From contig JAISCR010000195.1 in assembly GCA_031265435.1 (NCBI GenBank), forward strand, positions 1 through 35,835: DNA of 35,835 nt, given 5' to 3'. The notes under the pieces are model-generated. The model did not search any database, had not been told where the DNA came from, and saw nothing but the letters and a program-made list of their open reading frames with translations. This document shows positions 1-8,625 of the stretch, piece after piece. The position numbers were made by a program, and so were the translations under genes. This DNA comes from Treponema sp. (GTDB taxonomy: Bacteria; Spirochaetota; Spirochaetia; Treponematales; Breznakiellaceae). Position 1 is the first letter of the stretch; each line of letters starts with the position of its first letter.

Positions 1-1212
1 ACCGATACCTACGGCCCGGAAGTAAACGGGGTAACCAACACCTTGGCCAGGCTCGGAGCCTACCTTGAGGAAAAGCATATCCATCAGGTGATTTTTGCCC
101 CGGCTTACGAAGGTGAAGAAACGTTTCCCCTCAAGGGGGATCTCCATCCTCTTTTCGGAACCCTCCGCCACCGGGCTATTGAGCGCCGGGAGAACCGTCA
201 TTCCGCGTACCGCAGCCTGTATCGTTTCAGGGGACTGAAGACGTCGCTCTCCCCCGGGAGCCGTCTGACCTTTCCCGCCTTCTGGGAGATCGACGAAATC
301 TGCGATGGCTTTAAGCCGGATCTGGTTCACGTAAGTACCGAACTGGGAATCGGCTTCCGGGGCATGCGTTACGCCGTTACCCGCCGTCTTCCCCTGGTAA
401 TGAGCTACCACACCAACTACGGCGAATATCTGCGTTATTTTGATCTTGAACTCTTAAAGCCGCTGCTGGAAAGGTATCTCTCCTGGTTTTACCGTTTTGC
501 CAACCGCGTCCTGGCTCCGTCCCGGCACACCCTGGAGGATCTCTTCCGGCGGCAATACCGGAACCTGGGTCTCTGGTCCCGGGGAATAGACTCATCGCTC
601 TTTAATCCCGCCTTCCGGAACGAAGCCCTGCGGAACCGGATTGGAAAGGACAAGTGCATATTTCTTTACGCGGGCCGGATTTCCCCGGAAAAAGGCCTTG
701 ATATGCTGCTCTACGCCGCCGCCGAACTTGAACGCCGTTTTCCCGGAAAAACGGCGTTTGTGTTTACCGGGGACGGTCCTTATATGGAAACAATCCGCAA
801 ACAAAAACTACCCAATGTGGTTCTTACGGGATTCAAACGGGGCAGGGAGCTTTCGGAAATCTACGCTTCCGCGGACTGCTTTGCCTTTCCGTCGGGAACC
901 GAAACCTTCGGCAACGCCGCCCTGGAGGCCATGGCTTCCGGCCTGCCGGTAGCGGGGGTGGCAAGCGGCGGGGTTACGGATTTTCTTTCCCACCGAATCA
1001 ACGCCCTCCTCTGTCCCGCAGGCAGCCGGGAAGCCTTTCTGGAAAATCTTGTTACCCTTATGGAAGATACGGATCTCCGCCTGACTTTGGCGGAAAACGC
1101 CCGGAAAACCGCCCTGACCCGGGACTGGAACCGCGTCTTTGAAGGGCTCATAAACACGTACGACGAGGTAATTGAGGAACAGCGGCGGCGGTACTGGCAG
1201 AGGGCCTCGTGA
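1..1212 (+). CDS. GT4-family glycosyltransferase, 5' end outside window
   Basis: Probable retaining glycosyltransferase of family GT4, of the type that adds a sugar from a nucleotide donor to a membrane lipid or cell-envelope acceptor. The reading frame is open from base 1, and the visible start (TDTYGPEVNGVTNT) matches the DTYxPxVNGV stretch that lies about ten residues from the N-terminus in this family, so only a short piece is missing. Further on are the YAGRISPEKGLD donor-domain motif, FTGDGPY, and the EX7E motif in ETFGNAALEAM followed by ASGLPVAG. About 403 residues are visible, close to the usual 380-420. The closest known types are mannosyl- or glucosyl-transferases acting on diacylglycerol or phosphatidylinositol; donor and acceptor cannot be read from the sequence. 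Its TGA stop overlaps the GTG start of the radical SAM gene, so the two are likely translationally coupled. Confidence 0.88.
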   Translation, partial: TDTYGPEVNGVTNTLARLGAYLEEKHIHQVIFAPAYEGEETFPLKGDLHPLFGTLRHRAIERRENRHSAYRSLYRFRGLKTSLSPGSRLTFPAFWEIDEICDGFKPDLVHVSTELGIGFRGMRYAVTRRLPLVMSYHTNYGEYLRYFDLELLKPLLERYLSWFYRFANRVLAPSRHTLEDLFRRQYRNLGLWSRGIDSSLFNPAFRNEALRNRIGKDKCIFLYAGRISPEKGLDMLLYAAAELERRFPGKTAFVFTGDGPYMETIRKQKLPNVVLTGFKRGRELSEIYASADCFAFPSGTETFGNAALEAMASGLPVAGVASGGVTDFLSHRINALLCPAGSREAFLENLVTLMEDTDLRLTLAENARKTALTRDWNRVFEGLINTYDEVIEEQRRRYWQRAS

Positions 1213-2483
1213 GGAAAAGAAAAATCCGCCGCCGCCCTTTAATTGCCGATCTCTGTACCCTGATGTTCGCCGGCCCCTCACGGCTTCCGGGACAGCTTGT
1301 TATCCAGATAACAAACCATTGTAACGGAAGCTGTCCCCAATGCGGCATGCGCAGGGAAGCTGAAATCGAGCGTGTCAAACTTCCCGCGGAAACCGTCAGA
1401 AAGGCTCTCAGGGACTGCGCCGAAAACGGTGTTGAGGCGGTGTCTTTCACCGGCGGCGAGCCCTTCATCAATATCCCTGAAATAATAAGCCTTCTCGATT
1501 ATGCCGGGAATTTGAACATTCCCTACCTGCGCAGCGGCACCAACGGGTATATGTTCAGCTCCGGCGGTAAGGCCGCCGGCCTGGATAAGCTTATCCGTTT
1601 TGTTGAATCACTGGTGAAAAGCCCTTTGCGGAATTTCTGGATCAGCATGGATTCCGCGGACACCGCAACCCACGAGCGGCTGCGCGGCCTTCCGGGAGTG
1701 ATCGACGGCATCAGCAAAGCCCTGCCGGTGTTTCACGCCCGGGGCCTGTACCCCGCGGTCAACCTGGGGATAAACCGCTGTATCGCGGGGGCAATGATTC
1801 CGCCCCTGGGAGAGGCGGGATCGGAAGACGAAGAGGCTTTTCTTGAAAACTTCCGCCGGGGCTTCGGCGCTTTCTTCACCAAGGCCGTCGACATGGGCTT
1901 TACCATGGCAAATGTCTGCTACCCCATGAGTTTTGAAAGCGCAGACCTGGGAACGGAGAAACCCGCCTACGGCGCCATATCGGACGACATCATGGTGCGT
2001 TTTTCCCGGCGCGAACTGCGTCTGGTGTTTAGGGCTCTCCTTGAGACCATACCGGCTTTCAGAAAATCCCTGCGGATCTTTACCCCCCTTTCGACGCTCT
2101 ATGCCCTTTCCCGCGAAAATTCCCGGGATCTGCTTTTCCCCTGTCTCGGCGGGATCTGTTACTTCTATATGGACAGCCGGGACGGTCATATCTATCCCTG
2201 CGGCTACCGGGGGGATGAGGATATGGGCGCGTCCGTCGCGGAAAGGAGAACAGCGCCCGGCGGACAAGATCCTGCCGGCCTGCGGCCTTATTGCAAAAAG
2301 TGCCACTGGGAATGTTTCATGGATCCCTCCCAGCTTTTTGGAATTCTCCGGTATATGATCCGTCATCCCTGCAAGACATGGTTTGGCAAGGCCCTTGACC
2401 GGCGGATGCTGCGCCTTTGGTTCGCTGATGTAAAGTACTATCTGGCCTGCGGTCTTTTTGACGGAAGGAAACCGCCTGACTGA
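1209..2483 (+). CDS. Radical SAM protein with SPASM-like C-terminus
   Basis: Radical SAM enzyme of 424 residues. The [4Fe-4S] motif CNGSCPQC is at residues 38-45 (CxxxCxxC), followed by the SAM-binding SFTGGEPF motif and SMDSADTATHERLRG. The C-terminal part has extra cysteines (PCLGGICYFYMD, YPCGYRG, PYCKKCHWEC) like a SPASM/Twitch domain, which holds auxiliary Fe-S clusters in peptide- and small-molecule-modifying members. The start is GTG, sharing GTGA with the stop of the upstream glycosyltransferase, which argues that both work in one pathway. The substrate is unknown. No small precursor-peptide gene is seen next to it, so a lipid or glycan modification is at least as likely as a peptide one; that is inference. 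Confidence 0.85.
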   Translation: MRKRKIRRRPLIADLCTLMFAGPSRLPGQLVIQITNHCNGSCPQCGMRREAEIERVKLPAETVRKALRDCAENGVEAVSFTGGEPFINIPEIISLLDYAGNLNIPYLRSGTNGYMFSSGGKAAGLDKLIRFVESLVKSPLRNFWISMDSADTATHERLRGLPGVIDGISKALPVFHARGLYPAVNLGINRCIAGAMIPPLGEAGSEDEEAFLENFRRGFGAFFTKAVDMGFTMANVCYPMSFESADLGTEKPAYGAISDDIMVRFSRRELRLVFRALLETIPAFRKSLRIFTPLSTLYALSRENSRDLLFPCLGGICYFYMDSRDGHIYPCGYRGDEDMGASVAERRTAPGGQDPAGLRPYCKKCHWECFMDPSQLFGILRYMIRHPCKTWFGKALDRRMLRLWFADVKYYLACGLFDGRKPPD

Positions 2484-2561
2484 ACCTCCCCGCCCCGAAA
2501 GTTAAAATAGGTAAACATTAAATTTCAGTTAGAACGCCTTTCCTTAAAATATTTTTCGTCC

Positions 2562-3062
2562 TCAATCCGTTTCAAGCACAAAGGGTTTTAAGCCGGAGCT
2601 TTCAACAATTTCCGCCTTGGGTGAGGAAAGCCCCATTTTTAATTGTATCGAGCCTTCACCCGCAGTATCGCTCACTTCAAAAAAGCAGATCCCGCCGCCT
2701 TCAAGAGTCAGCACATTCTTTCTCTTGGCGGTCGAAAAGGTCAGGGGCTTGTTGTTATTAACGCTTCCTATAGCCGCCCCGTTGAGCTTTACTTCTTTGC
2801 CGCCCAAACCCAAAGGGACACCGGTTGAAATGGTAACTGATTTGGGCTCCGGTAAATCTTCAATATAACGAAGATTTGATATAAAGGTTGCTATTGCTTT
2901 TGAAGACCCGCGCATAGAGGAAATATCCTGCACCAGCCACCCAAGCCCCGCTATCAATACACTACCACCCCACCACCAATTTTCAGGATTATTCGCAAGA
3001 AGCGAAATTCCCGTAATGATGACGCCGATACTCAATATTAACTGAATAATTTTTCCTGTCAT
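2562..3062 (-). CDS. Small membrane protein of unknown function
   Basis: A 166-residue protein that I do not recognise. The N-terminus holds two hydrophobic segments, about residues 5-23 and 30-46, separated by a Trp-rich turn (PENWWWGGS). The remaining ~115 residues look soluble and beta-rich and include GVPLGLGGKEVKLNGAAIGS. A membrane-anchored domain facing the cytoplasm or periplasm is plausible. It stands alone on the minus strand between the radical SAM gene and the VanY-type gene. Confidence 0.65.
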   Translation of the reverse strand: MTGKIIQLILSIGVIITGISLLANNPENWWWGGSVLIAGLGWLVQDISSMRGSSKAIATFISNLRYIEDLPEPKSVTISTGVPLGLGGKEVKLNGAAIGSVNNNKPLTFSTAKRKNVLTLEGGGICFFEVSDTAGEGSIQLKMGLSSPKAEIVESSGLKPFVLETD

Positions 3063-3161
3063 AAGAAAATTCCTTTGCGGTCTCTCCCGCCATTAATTTT
3101 TATCCCTAACAACAATACCATAACAATAACCGGAATTTTTCCGTACTTCATTTTTTCCCTT

Positions 3162-3189
3162 CTTATAATAATACCAGAAGTTGAAACAA
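3162..3189 (-). promoter_or_regulatory. Candidate promoter for the small membrane protein
   Basis: Reading the minus strand, a TTGTTT box (3189-3184) is followed after 16 bases by TATAAG (3167-3162), about 100 bases upstream of the ATG at 3062. The -35 box is imperfect, and the call rests on spacing and position only. Confidence 0.35.
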
Positions 3190-3263
3190 AATACAAGTTA
3201 CCGTGTCATAATCATAAGAGATACCGGTATTGCATTTGGCGCTTCAATAGGCAAAAATAAGCT

Positions 3264-4166
3264 ATGTGTGCTTCCAAAAACCGGCTGTTTTTTCTGCTTG
3301 TGTTCATTTTCAGCCTTGCTGCCTGCCGGCGGCCTGTCCCCCGGTTCAATAATCCAAACGCTGCGGGGAATGAAAGCCTTCCGGCATCCTCCGCCGGAAC
3401 CGAAGGCCGGGATTCTCTTCCGGATCTTCCCGCGGAAGAGAACAATATCGAAGAAATGTTTAACAGTTTTCTTATGAAGACGCTTGATGAGGCGGGTATT
3501 CCCAAATCCCTGGCGGAACGGATCGGTTCCGGGGCCGCGGAAAGCCCCGGCTTCATCCTGGATCTTCTGGCCTGTCTTGAAGGAGATCCATACCTGTACC
3601 GCCTGGTGGACAAGGGACATTCCCTGCCCGAAGGCTACGCCCCGGAAGACCTGGTAGAGCTTGGCGGCGGCGGTGTTTCGTACACGGTAAGCCGGAAGGG
3701 ACTCATGCTGAGACGCGCGGCGGCTGAGGCGCTTGAGGAGATGTCGGCCGCCGCCCGGGCGGATGGCATTACGCTGCAGGCATCTTCGGCCTACCGGTCT
3801 TACACATACCAGGTGGAAGTGTATAACCGTATCGTAAACGAGATAGGGCAGGAGGCGGCAGACCGGGAATCCGCCAGACCGGGTTACAGCCAGCATCAAA
3901 CCGGGCTGGCGGTGGACTTCGGTTCGATTGACGATTCCTTTGCCCAAACCGCCGCGGGCCGCTGGATGATAGCGAATGCGGGCCGCTACGGCTGGTCTCT
4001 CTCCTTCCCCGAAGGCCTCGAAGGGCTTACCGGATACCGCTGGGAGAGCTGGCATTACCGCTATGTGGGCAGGGAGCCGGCCTCCTTCATTGAAACCTGG
4101 TTCGGCGGCATACAGCAGTATGCTCTGCAGTTCATCCATGTCTGGGAGAAGAACAGCGGAACCTGA
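3264..4166 (+). CDS. VanY/M15B-type D,D-carboxypeptidase lipoprotein
   Basis: Predicted zinc D-alanyl-D-alanine carboxypeptidase that trims the terminal D-Ala of peptidoglycan stem peptides. Residues 1-21 form a lipoprotein signal (FSLAAC, lipid-modified Cys21), so it should be anchored in a membrane facing the periplasm. After a low-complexity linker, the C-terminal half has the family motifs: SSAYRSY near residue 175, then SQHQTGLAVDFG near 208-219 (zinc-binding His and Asp) and ESWHYRY near 259-265 (catalytic Glu and zinc His). The length of 300 fits VanY-like lipoproteins. Nothing in the context (no vanHAX, no two-component pair) points to vancomycin resistance; cell-wall maintenance is more likely. 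The D-Ala-D-Ala ligase at 20876-21943 is the matching biosynthetic enzyme. Confidence 0.88.
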   Translation: MCASKNRLFFLLVFIFSLAACRRPVPRFNNPNAAGNESLPASSAGTEGRDSLPDLPAEENNIEEMFNSFLMKTLDEAGIPKSLAERIGSGAAESPGFILDLLACLEGDPYLYRLVDKGHSLPEGYAPEDLVELGGGGVSYTVSRKGLMLRRAAAEALEEMSAAARADGITLQASSAYRSYTYQVEVYNRIVNEIGQEAADRESARPGYSQHQTGLAVDFGSIDDSFAQTAAGRWMIANAGRYGWSLSFPEGLEGLTGYRWESWHYRYVGREPASFIETWFGGIQQYALQFIHVWEKNSGT

Positions 4167-4186
4167 AAAACCGCTGAGCCGTTTTC

Positions 4187-4203
4187 AAAACCGATTGGTT
4201 TTT
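4187..4203 (+). terminator. Weak terminator-like hairpin after the VanY-type gene
   Basis: AAAACC-GATT-GGTTTT forms a 6-bp stem with a 4-base loop ending in a short T run, 20 bases after the stop codon. The stem is AT-rich, so termination would be weak. Confidence 0.3.
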
Positions 4204-4216
4204 CACCGGTGTTTGA

Positions 4217-4387
4217 GCTTTCTTCCACTACAGCCCCCGCCATACCGACGACATGCTGGACGGCATCGCCAAAAAGCAGAACGGCGTTTATCCCTTTGAA
4301 TTCATCATGTCGGCCGAGGGTCTCAACCTCAGCTTTGACCACGGAAAGATCGTTAAACGGGAAAATCTGCGTCTGGGTTTTGCGTAA
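4217..4387 (+). pseudogene. Short coding-like remnant, unknown family
   Basis: Between the VanY-type gene and the MATE gene one plus-strand frame stays open from just after a TGA at 4214-4216 to a TAA at 4385-4387. It reads like a real protein end (MLDGIAKKQNGVYPFEF followed by an AEGLNLSFDHGK stretch). The ATG at 4253 has no good ribosome-binding site. It may be the tail of a decayed gene or a real 44-residue peptide. I do not recognise the family. Confidence 0.3.
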
Positions 4388-4437
4388 AACTTCGTTTCAT
4401 GTTCAATTGAATTCTAAGGCCGGCATGAAAATTCGTT

Positions 4438-5931
4438 TTACGCGCCTTCCTTAATCTGTTTCCGCAGTTTCTTCATCTCAAAGGCGATCATCAAGGCGGT
4501 CAACAGTGAGGCAAACCCGTCCGCTACGGGTGTAGCCGCTACCGCTCCCCAAAGCCCCCAGAGTTTCCCGAAGATCAGGATGCAGGGGATCAGGGCAAGG
4601 AACTGCCTCAGCGTGGTGAGGAAGATCGAAGTCCTGGGGCGGCCTGTTACCACAAAAAAATTGGAAGATACGATCTGGAAGCCTGCCAGAGGCAGCATGA
4701 TCATCGCTATCCGCATGGCGGTGGGCGCAAAACGCATCAATGCGTCGCTTCCCTGTGGCGCAAAGAGGCTGACCAGCTGCACCGGGAAACATTCTCCGAT
4801 GATAAAACCAACTGTACATATAAGTGTAGCGGCCCCAACGGCTCCCAGATAGGCCCGCAAGACCCGGTGATACCGTTTCGCCCCATAATTGTAGCCCAGA
4901 ATCGGCTGTGCGCCCTGATTGATGCCGAATACGGGCATCAAAATGAGCATGGTGATGGAGCCGTTAATGTTCATCCCCGAGAGGGCCACGTCGCCGCCGT
5001 TGGCTACCCCCAGCGCGGCGGCCCCATACCAGCCCATGGTGGTGTTATAGAGAAGCTGGACCGCGGACATGATGAATTGCAGCAGAAACTGGGCGGAACC
5101 AAAGGATACAATCTGAAAGATAATACCCGGGGAAAGCCGCATTGTTGAAAACCTGAGCCGGATCACCGCCTTTTTGCTTACACTGAAATAAACAATCCAG
5201 ACGGCCGAGATGAGCTGGGAGATGATCGTGGCCCACGCCGCCCCTTCCACACCCCAGCCGAAGCCGAAAATAAAAATAGGATCGAGTATCATGTTGATTC
5301 CAGCGCCCAGAAGCATCGCAATCATGGTGATCATGGGGAAACCCTGAGCCCTGGTGCAGTGTGAAAGGCCGAACCCCACCATGGAAAAGGACGATCCCAG
5401 AAGGATGATTCTGAAATAATCCCTGGCATAGGCAATGGCCCCGCTGCCCTCCTGGGCGCCCAGAAGGGAAAGAAGGGGTTCAAGGAAGATCAGGCCTATC
5501 GCCATGAGCAGAAGACCGATGCCAAAAAGCAGAAAGAAACAGTGATTCAGTGCGTTTTCCGCCTCGGCCCGCCGTCCCTGGCCGAGGCGCATGGAGATCA
5601 TATTGGCCGCCCCGACCCCAAAGAGCATGGCAAAGGCCATGGAGATGGTCATAAGGGGAAGCACCAGCGAAAGGCCGCCCAGGGCAATTTCGTTGACGCC
5701 CCGGCCTACAAAGATACGGTCTACCATGTTGTAGAGGGCGCTCACCAGCATACCGGTAATTGCGGGGATCGAGAAACGCAGAAGAAGTTTGCCTACGGAT
5801 TCGGTTCCCAGCCTTCCGGCGGCGTCTCCACCGGGAAGGCCGGCGGCGGGATGCGGTTTTTCATCTTGTGTATCGGACATACCTACAAGCATAGGCATAT
5901 CAGGGACTTCAATCAACAGCATTGAATACAT
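4438..5931 (-). CDS. MATE-family multidrug/metabolite exporter
   Basis: A 497-residue polytopic protein of the MATE family (Na+ or H+ antiporters exporting cationic drugs or metabolites), closest in style to the MepA/NorM-like bacterial branch. It has about twelve hydrophobic segments in two halves, with the typical N-terminal stretch GKLLLRFSIPAITGMLVSALYNMVDRIFVG and a second-half repeat around PVFGINQGAQPILGYNYGA. The start at 5931 is supported by AGGAG about ten bases upstream; it gives an unusually long 40-residue hydrophilic N-terminus, and a Met further in (MSDTQDEKP) is an alternative. No regulator adjoins it, so the substrate is open. A second, different MATE gene lies at 11104-12507. 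Confidence 0.9.
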   Translation of the reverse strand: MYSMLLIEVPDMPMLVGMSDTQDEKPHPAAGLPGGDAAGRLGTESVGKLLLRFSIPAITGMLVSALYNMVDRIFVGRGVNEIALGGLSLVLPLMTISMAFAMLFGVGAANMISMRLGQGRRAEAENALNHCFFLLFGIGLLLMAIGLIFLEPLLSLLGAQEGSGAIAYARDYFRIILLGSSFSMVGFGLSHCTRAQGFPMITMIAMLLGAGINMILDPIFIFGFGWGVEGAAWATIISQLISAVWIVYFSVSKKAVIRLRFSTMRLSPGIIFQIVSFGSAQFLLQFIMSAVQLLYNTTMGWYGAAALGVANGGDVALSGMNINGSITMLILMPVFGINQGAQPILGYNYGAKRYHRVLRAYLGAVGAATLICTVGFIIGECFPVQLVSLFAPQGSDALMRFAPTAMRIAMIMLPLAGFQIVSSNFFVVTGRPRTSIFLTTLRQFLALIPCILIFGKLWGLWGAVAATPVADGFASLLTALMIAFEMKKLRKQIKEGA

Positions 5932-6084
5932 TGCCGTTCGGCTCCTGGTTTTAGGGTGAAAAAAAATTTTACAAAAAAATCGTATTTTCCCCCTTTTTTT
6001 CTTGAAACTATGATAGAATTCCGGAAGAGTTTAACAACTCAAGCCTTTCTCCGCAGAGGGAAGTGTCTTGAGATTGGAGGGTTT

Positions 6085-6726
6085 ATGAAACGTTTTCTGT
6101 TTTTTCTGACGGTGATTGCCCTGACCGCAGCAGTGTATGGTCAAGACCAGTTACCGGAACACAGGTTCGCCACGGGAAGCTGGTCTATCCGGGGAGAAAG
6201 GCTCTATCAGGATGATGCCAGGGCTCCTTTGGCCAAGGTGAACATCCGCTCCGATCAGTCGGGTCCCATGATCTGGGAATTCAACGCCCGCTATGAATCC
6301 GGGGCGGAAGACGGACACGGCGGCTTCGGCCTCCATGTTTTCGGGGACAGTGCCTTTGGCGGGGCCGCCTGGGGTGCAGGTCAATCCTGGCTGCTCTGGC
6401 TCAACTACGATGAGAATCCGTTGAGCAGGAGTATTCAGCGGGGCTTAAGCGGTCAAATCTACCGCAGCAACTCAAATTCGCAGATGGATCTTGTAGCCAG
6501 CTACGACCTTAATGAGTATGCGCAGTACCTTACCGATGAAAACCTTGCCGATTCGGTGCCTTTCAGGATCACCGTCGATGGAGATACCGGAGAAGTCCGG
6601 GTCTACGATCCCACCGATTTGTCAAGTTTCTTTTCTCTCCGGATAAACGGCAGACTTCCCACCAGGGGAAGCTGGACTGCCCTTCGCACCAACGGCATGA
6701 GAATGTCCTTCGGTGACGGGCTTTAA
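6085..6726 (+). CDS. Exported protein, Treponema-type, unknown function
   Basis: A 213-residue protein with a clear N-terminal signal peptide (MKRFLFFLTVIALTAAVYG, cleavage probably after VYG). The start at 6085 was chosen because GGAGG lies five bases upstream; the frame is open further up but without a ribosome site. The mature part is rich in Gly, Trp and aromatic residues (GHGGFGLHVFGDSAFGG, AWGAGQSWLLWLNYDE) and looks like a beta-sandwich fold such as a laminin-G/concanavalin-type domain; that is a guess from composition and pattern. Probably periplasmic. A terminator follows directly, so it looks monocistronic. Confidence 0.72.
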   Translation: MKRFLFFLTVIALTAAVYGQDQLPEHRFATGSWSIRGERLYQDDARAPLAKVNIRSDQSGPMIWEFNARYESGAEDGHGGFGLHVFGDSAFGGAAWGAGQSWLLWLNYDENPLSRSIQRGLSGQIYRSNSNSQMDLVASYDLNEYAQYLTDENLADSVPFRITVDGDTGEVRVYDPTDLSSFFSLRINGRLPTRGSWTALRTNGMRMSFGDGL

Positions 6727-6747
6727 GCATCCGCTTACGTGAAGATA

Positions 6748-6783
6748 ACGGTCCGTGCCTGAAAAGCCGGGCCGTTTGTTTTT
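6748..6783 (+). terminator. Intrinsic terminator
   Basis: ACGGTCCG (6748-6755) pairs with CGGGCCGT (6768-6775) with one G-T wobble, followed by a T-rich tail (TTTGTTTTT). It lies 22 bases after the stop of the exported-protein gene. Confidence 0.65.
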
Positions 6784-6807
6784 GCGGATGATCCTTGTTT
6801 TCAATCC

Positions 6808-8580
6808 CTACAGCAGGGCATCGAGATCCACTTCCGCGGCGGTACAGGGCATGGTAATGCCCCAGTTTTCCAGCGCCTCCGGGTGAATTTCGCCAAATAC
6901 CCCGATGAGGTTTTCCCGGCAGCGGATCGCCGCGGCCCGGCCCGGAATAAAACGGCCGTCGCCGGACTCCTCTACCGTATAATCCCTGTTGATATAGTAG
7001 AAGAAAGTCTGCACTTGGGCGGCAATGGTATTGAAATTCACTTCCCGGCCGGCATTGAGGAAGCCGAGAAACTGACGGGTTACCGCTCCCGAATTCTCTT
7101 TTTCGTCCCGGTAGACAAGCTTCCCGGTTTCAAAGATCCGGTGAGGATACACCGAGTGGCCCGAAACAGACTCGCTGGAAAGCAGGGAGGCAAGAATACT
7201 GTCCCGCACATACTCATAGTTTTCTGTCATTGGGTTGGATATCTGTATGATCCTTGAACCATCGCCCCGGACTTTTTCCACAAGATCCTTCCGGGAACCC
7301 AGGTAGTTGTAGATCATCTCCTGGTAGCCCATCCCGATCATGATCTCCTTTACCCGGCGGCTGAACAGGGTAATGGGCGTCAGTCGGCCTATGGTAAAGT
7401 CACGGGGCCGTTCAGGTTTGAAAGTCCCCAATCCCCGGCCTATCATGACATCCTCCATCACATCGGCTGCATGGAGAAAGTCGTTCCTGTATTCGGGAGG
7501 CCGGGCCCATATCCCTTCGGAGGGCATCGCAATCGCTTCGCCCCTGTCCGCACCCCGTTCAACATCATCGGCAATTTCCGCCTTGACCCCCATTTTTTTC
7601 AGGGCCTTTACGCAGTCCGCCGCCTCTATCCGCTCCCCAAGGTATCTTTCGATCCGGTTGAGGGAACAGAATACCGGCTCCTGGAAATAATAGGGATTAA
7701 CAACACTGCGCCCGAAAGGAGTATCAAATTCATACTCTACCTCCACAGGCTCAATGGTAAAGCCCTGATCGGCAAGATCGCAGGCCACGATGGAAGCGGC
7801 CAGCGTTACCGCATGCAGATCCGTACCGGTAAGCTCCACAAAGAGATCCGTATCGCCAACCTGCACCGCCCCCAGATCCGCGGAATTGATGATGGGCGGA
7901 TAGGAGAGAACCGCGTCCTTTGCATCCACCAACAGGGGATGGAGGGGTTCATGCTCCTGAATAAAGGCGTATTCCTTACCCTTGGGGTGCTGTTTCAAAA
8001 TCTCCCGGAGAGTAAGCGGGGTATCCCACTGAAGGGGAACAAAAGACACCGAGTCGGGATCGACGGCCCTGTAATGAATCGGCCACTTCATAACGGCAAT
8101 ACGGTAAAGCCCCATGGAAATCGTCCTGCGCTTCCGCCCGAAGTTCCAGGCCAGCTTCTCCTGAGTCTGGATCATATCCCGCAGGCCTGCATCGCTTATG
8201 GTCTTGCCTGTAACCACAAAACCCGCAAGGAAGGGCCTTACCTTCTGCACCGATTTTTCCACGACAACCTTGTACCCGGCAGGCTTCGGGGCCCCCGGCC
8301 GTGAAAAGAAAGGATATTCGGGAATGTTTCCCCCGTAATAGACCCTGAGCTGCCGTGCACAGCCTGCGGTAGCCCAGAGATCGGGCCTGTTTGTATCGTT
8401 CAGTTCAATCTTGAGTTCCCGTTCCGAAAGGGGAAGGCTTTTATCGCTGTCCTCATCCAGTTCCGCCTTGGCACAACTGAGAGCCTCTTCAAGAAAATTC
8501 CGCAGGGATTCTCCGGTTTCCCGGCATTTGTCTCCGGCGAGTGTATAAAAAACTTCCTCATTAACATCAATTTTAGGCAT
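6808..8580 (-). CDS. pheT: Phenylalanyl-tRNA synthetase beta subunit, archaeal type
   Basis: The beta chain of PheRS, which with PheS charges tRNA-Phe and carries the B3/B4 editing and B5 domains. At 590 residues it has the size of archaeal/eukaryotic-type beta chains rather than the ~800 residues of ordinary bacterial PheT, and it lacks the N-terminal tRNA-binding EMAP-like domain. Recognisable parts are the TNRPDLWATAGCARQLR stretch near residues 65-85, the central PSEGIWARPPEYRNDFLHAADVMEDV region and the catalytic-like C-terminal fold. Spirochaetes are known to have PheRS of archaeal type, so this supports the taxonomic call. pheS is not in the window. The ATG lacks a clear Shine-Dalgarno sequence. 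The gene lies 45 bases after nfnB on the same strand and may be co-transcribed with it. Confidence 0.93.
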   Translation of the reverse strand: MPKIDVNEEVFYTLAGDKCRETGESLRNFLEEALSCAKAELDEDSDKSLPLSERELKIELNDTNRPDLWATAGCARQLRVYYGGNIPEYPFFSRPGAPKPAGYKVVVEKSVQKVRPFLAGFVVTGKTISDAGLRDMIQTQEKLAWNFGRKRRTISMGLYRIAVMKWPIHYRAVDPDSVSFVPLQWDTPLTLREILKQHPKGKEYAFIQEHEPLHPLLVDAKDAVLSYPPIINSADLGAVQVGDTDLFVELTGTDLHAVTLAASIVACDLADQGFTIEPVEVEYEFDTPFGRSVVNPYYFQEPVFCSLNRIERYLGERIEAADCVKALKKMGVKAEIADDVERGADRGEAIAMPSEGIWARPPEYRNDFLHAADVMEDVMIGRGLGTFKPERPRDFTIGRLTPITLFSRRVKEIMIGMGYQEMIYNYLGSRKDLVEKVRGDGSRIIQISNPMTENYEYVRDSILASLLSSESVSGHSVYPHRIFETGKLVYRDEKENSGAVTRQFLGFLNAGREVNFNTIAAQVQTFFYYINRDYTVEESGDGRFIPGRAAAIRCRENLIGVFGEIHPEALENWGITMPCTAAEVDLDALL

Positions 8581-8625
8581 AGTAAGAAAATAGTATTGAA
8601 TTTGGGAGACAGGAACAAGGGGATT

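Noticed and set aside
3264..4166. Vancomycin-resistance VanY
   Set aside because: Motifs fit the M15B family, but there is no vanHAX or VanRS context and the ligase at 20876-21943 has the D-Ala-D-Ala-type Tyr; ordinary cell-wall trimming is likelier.
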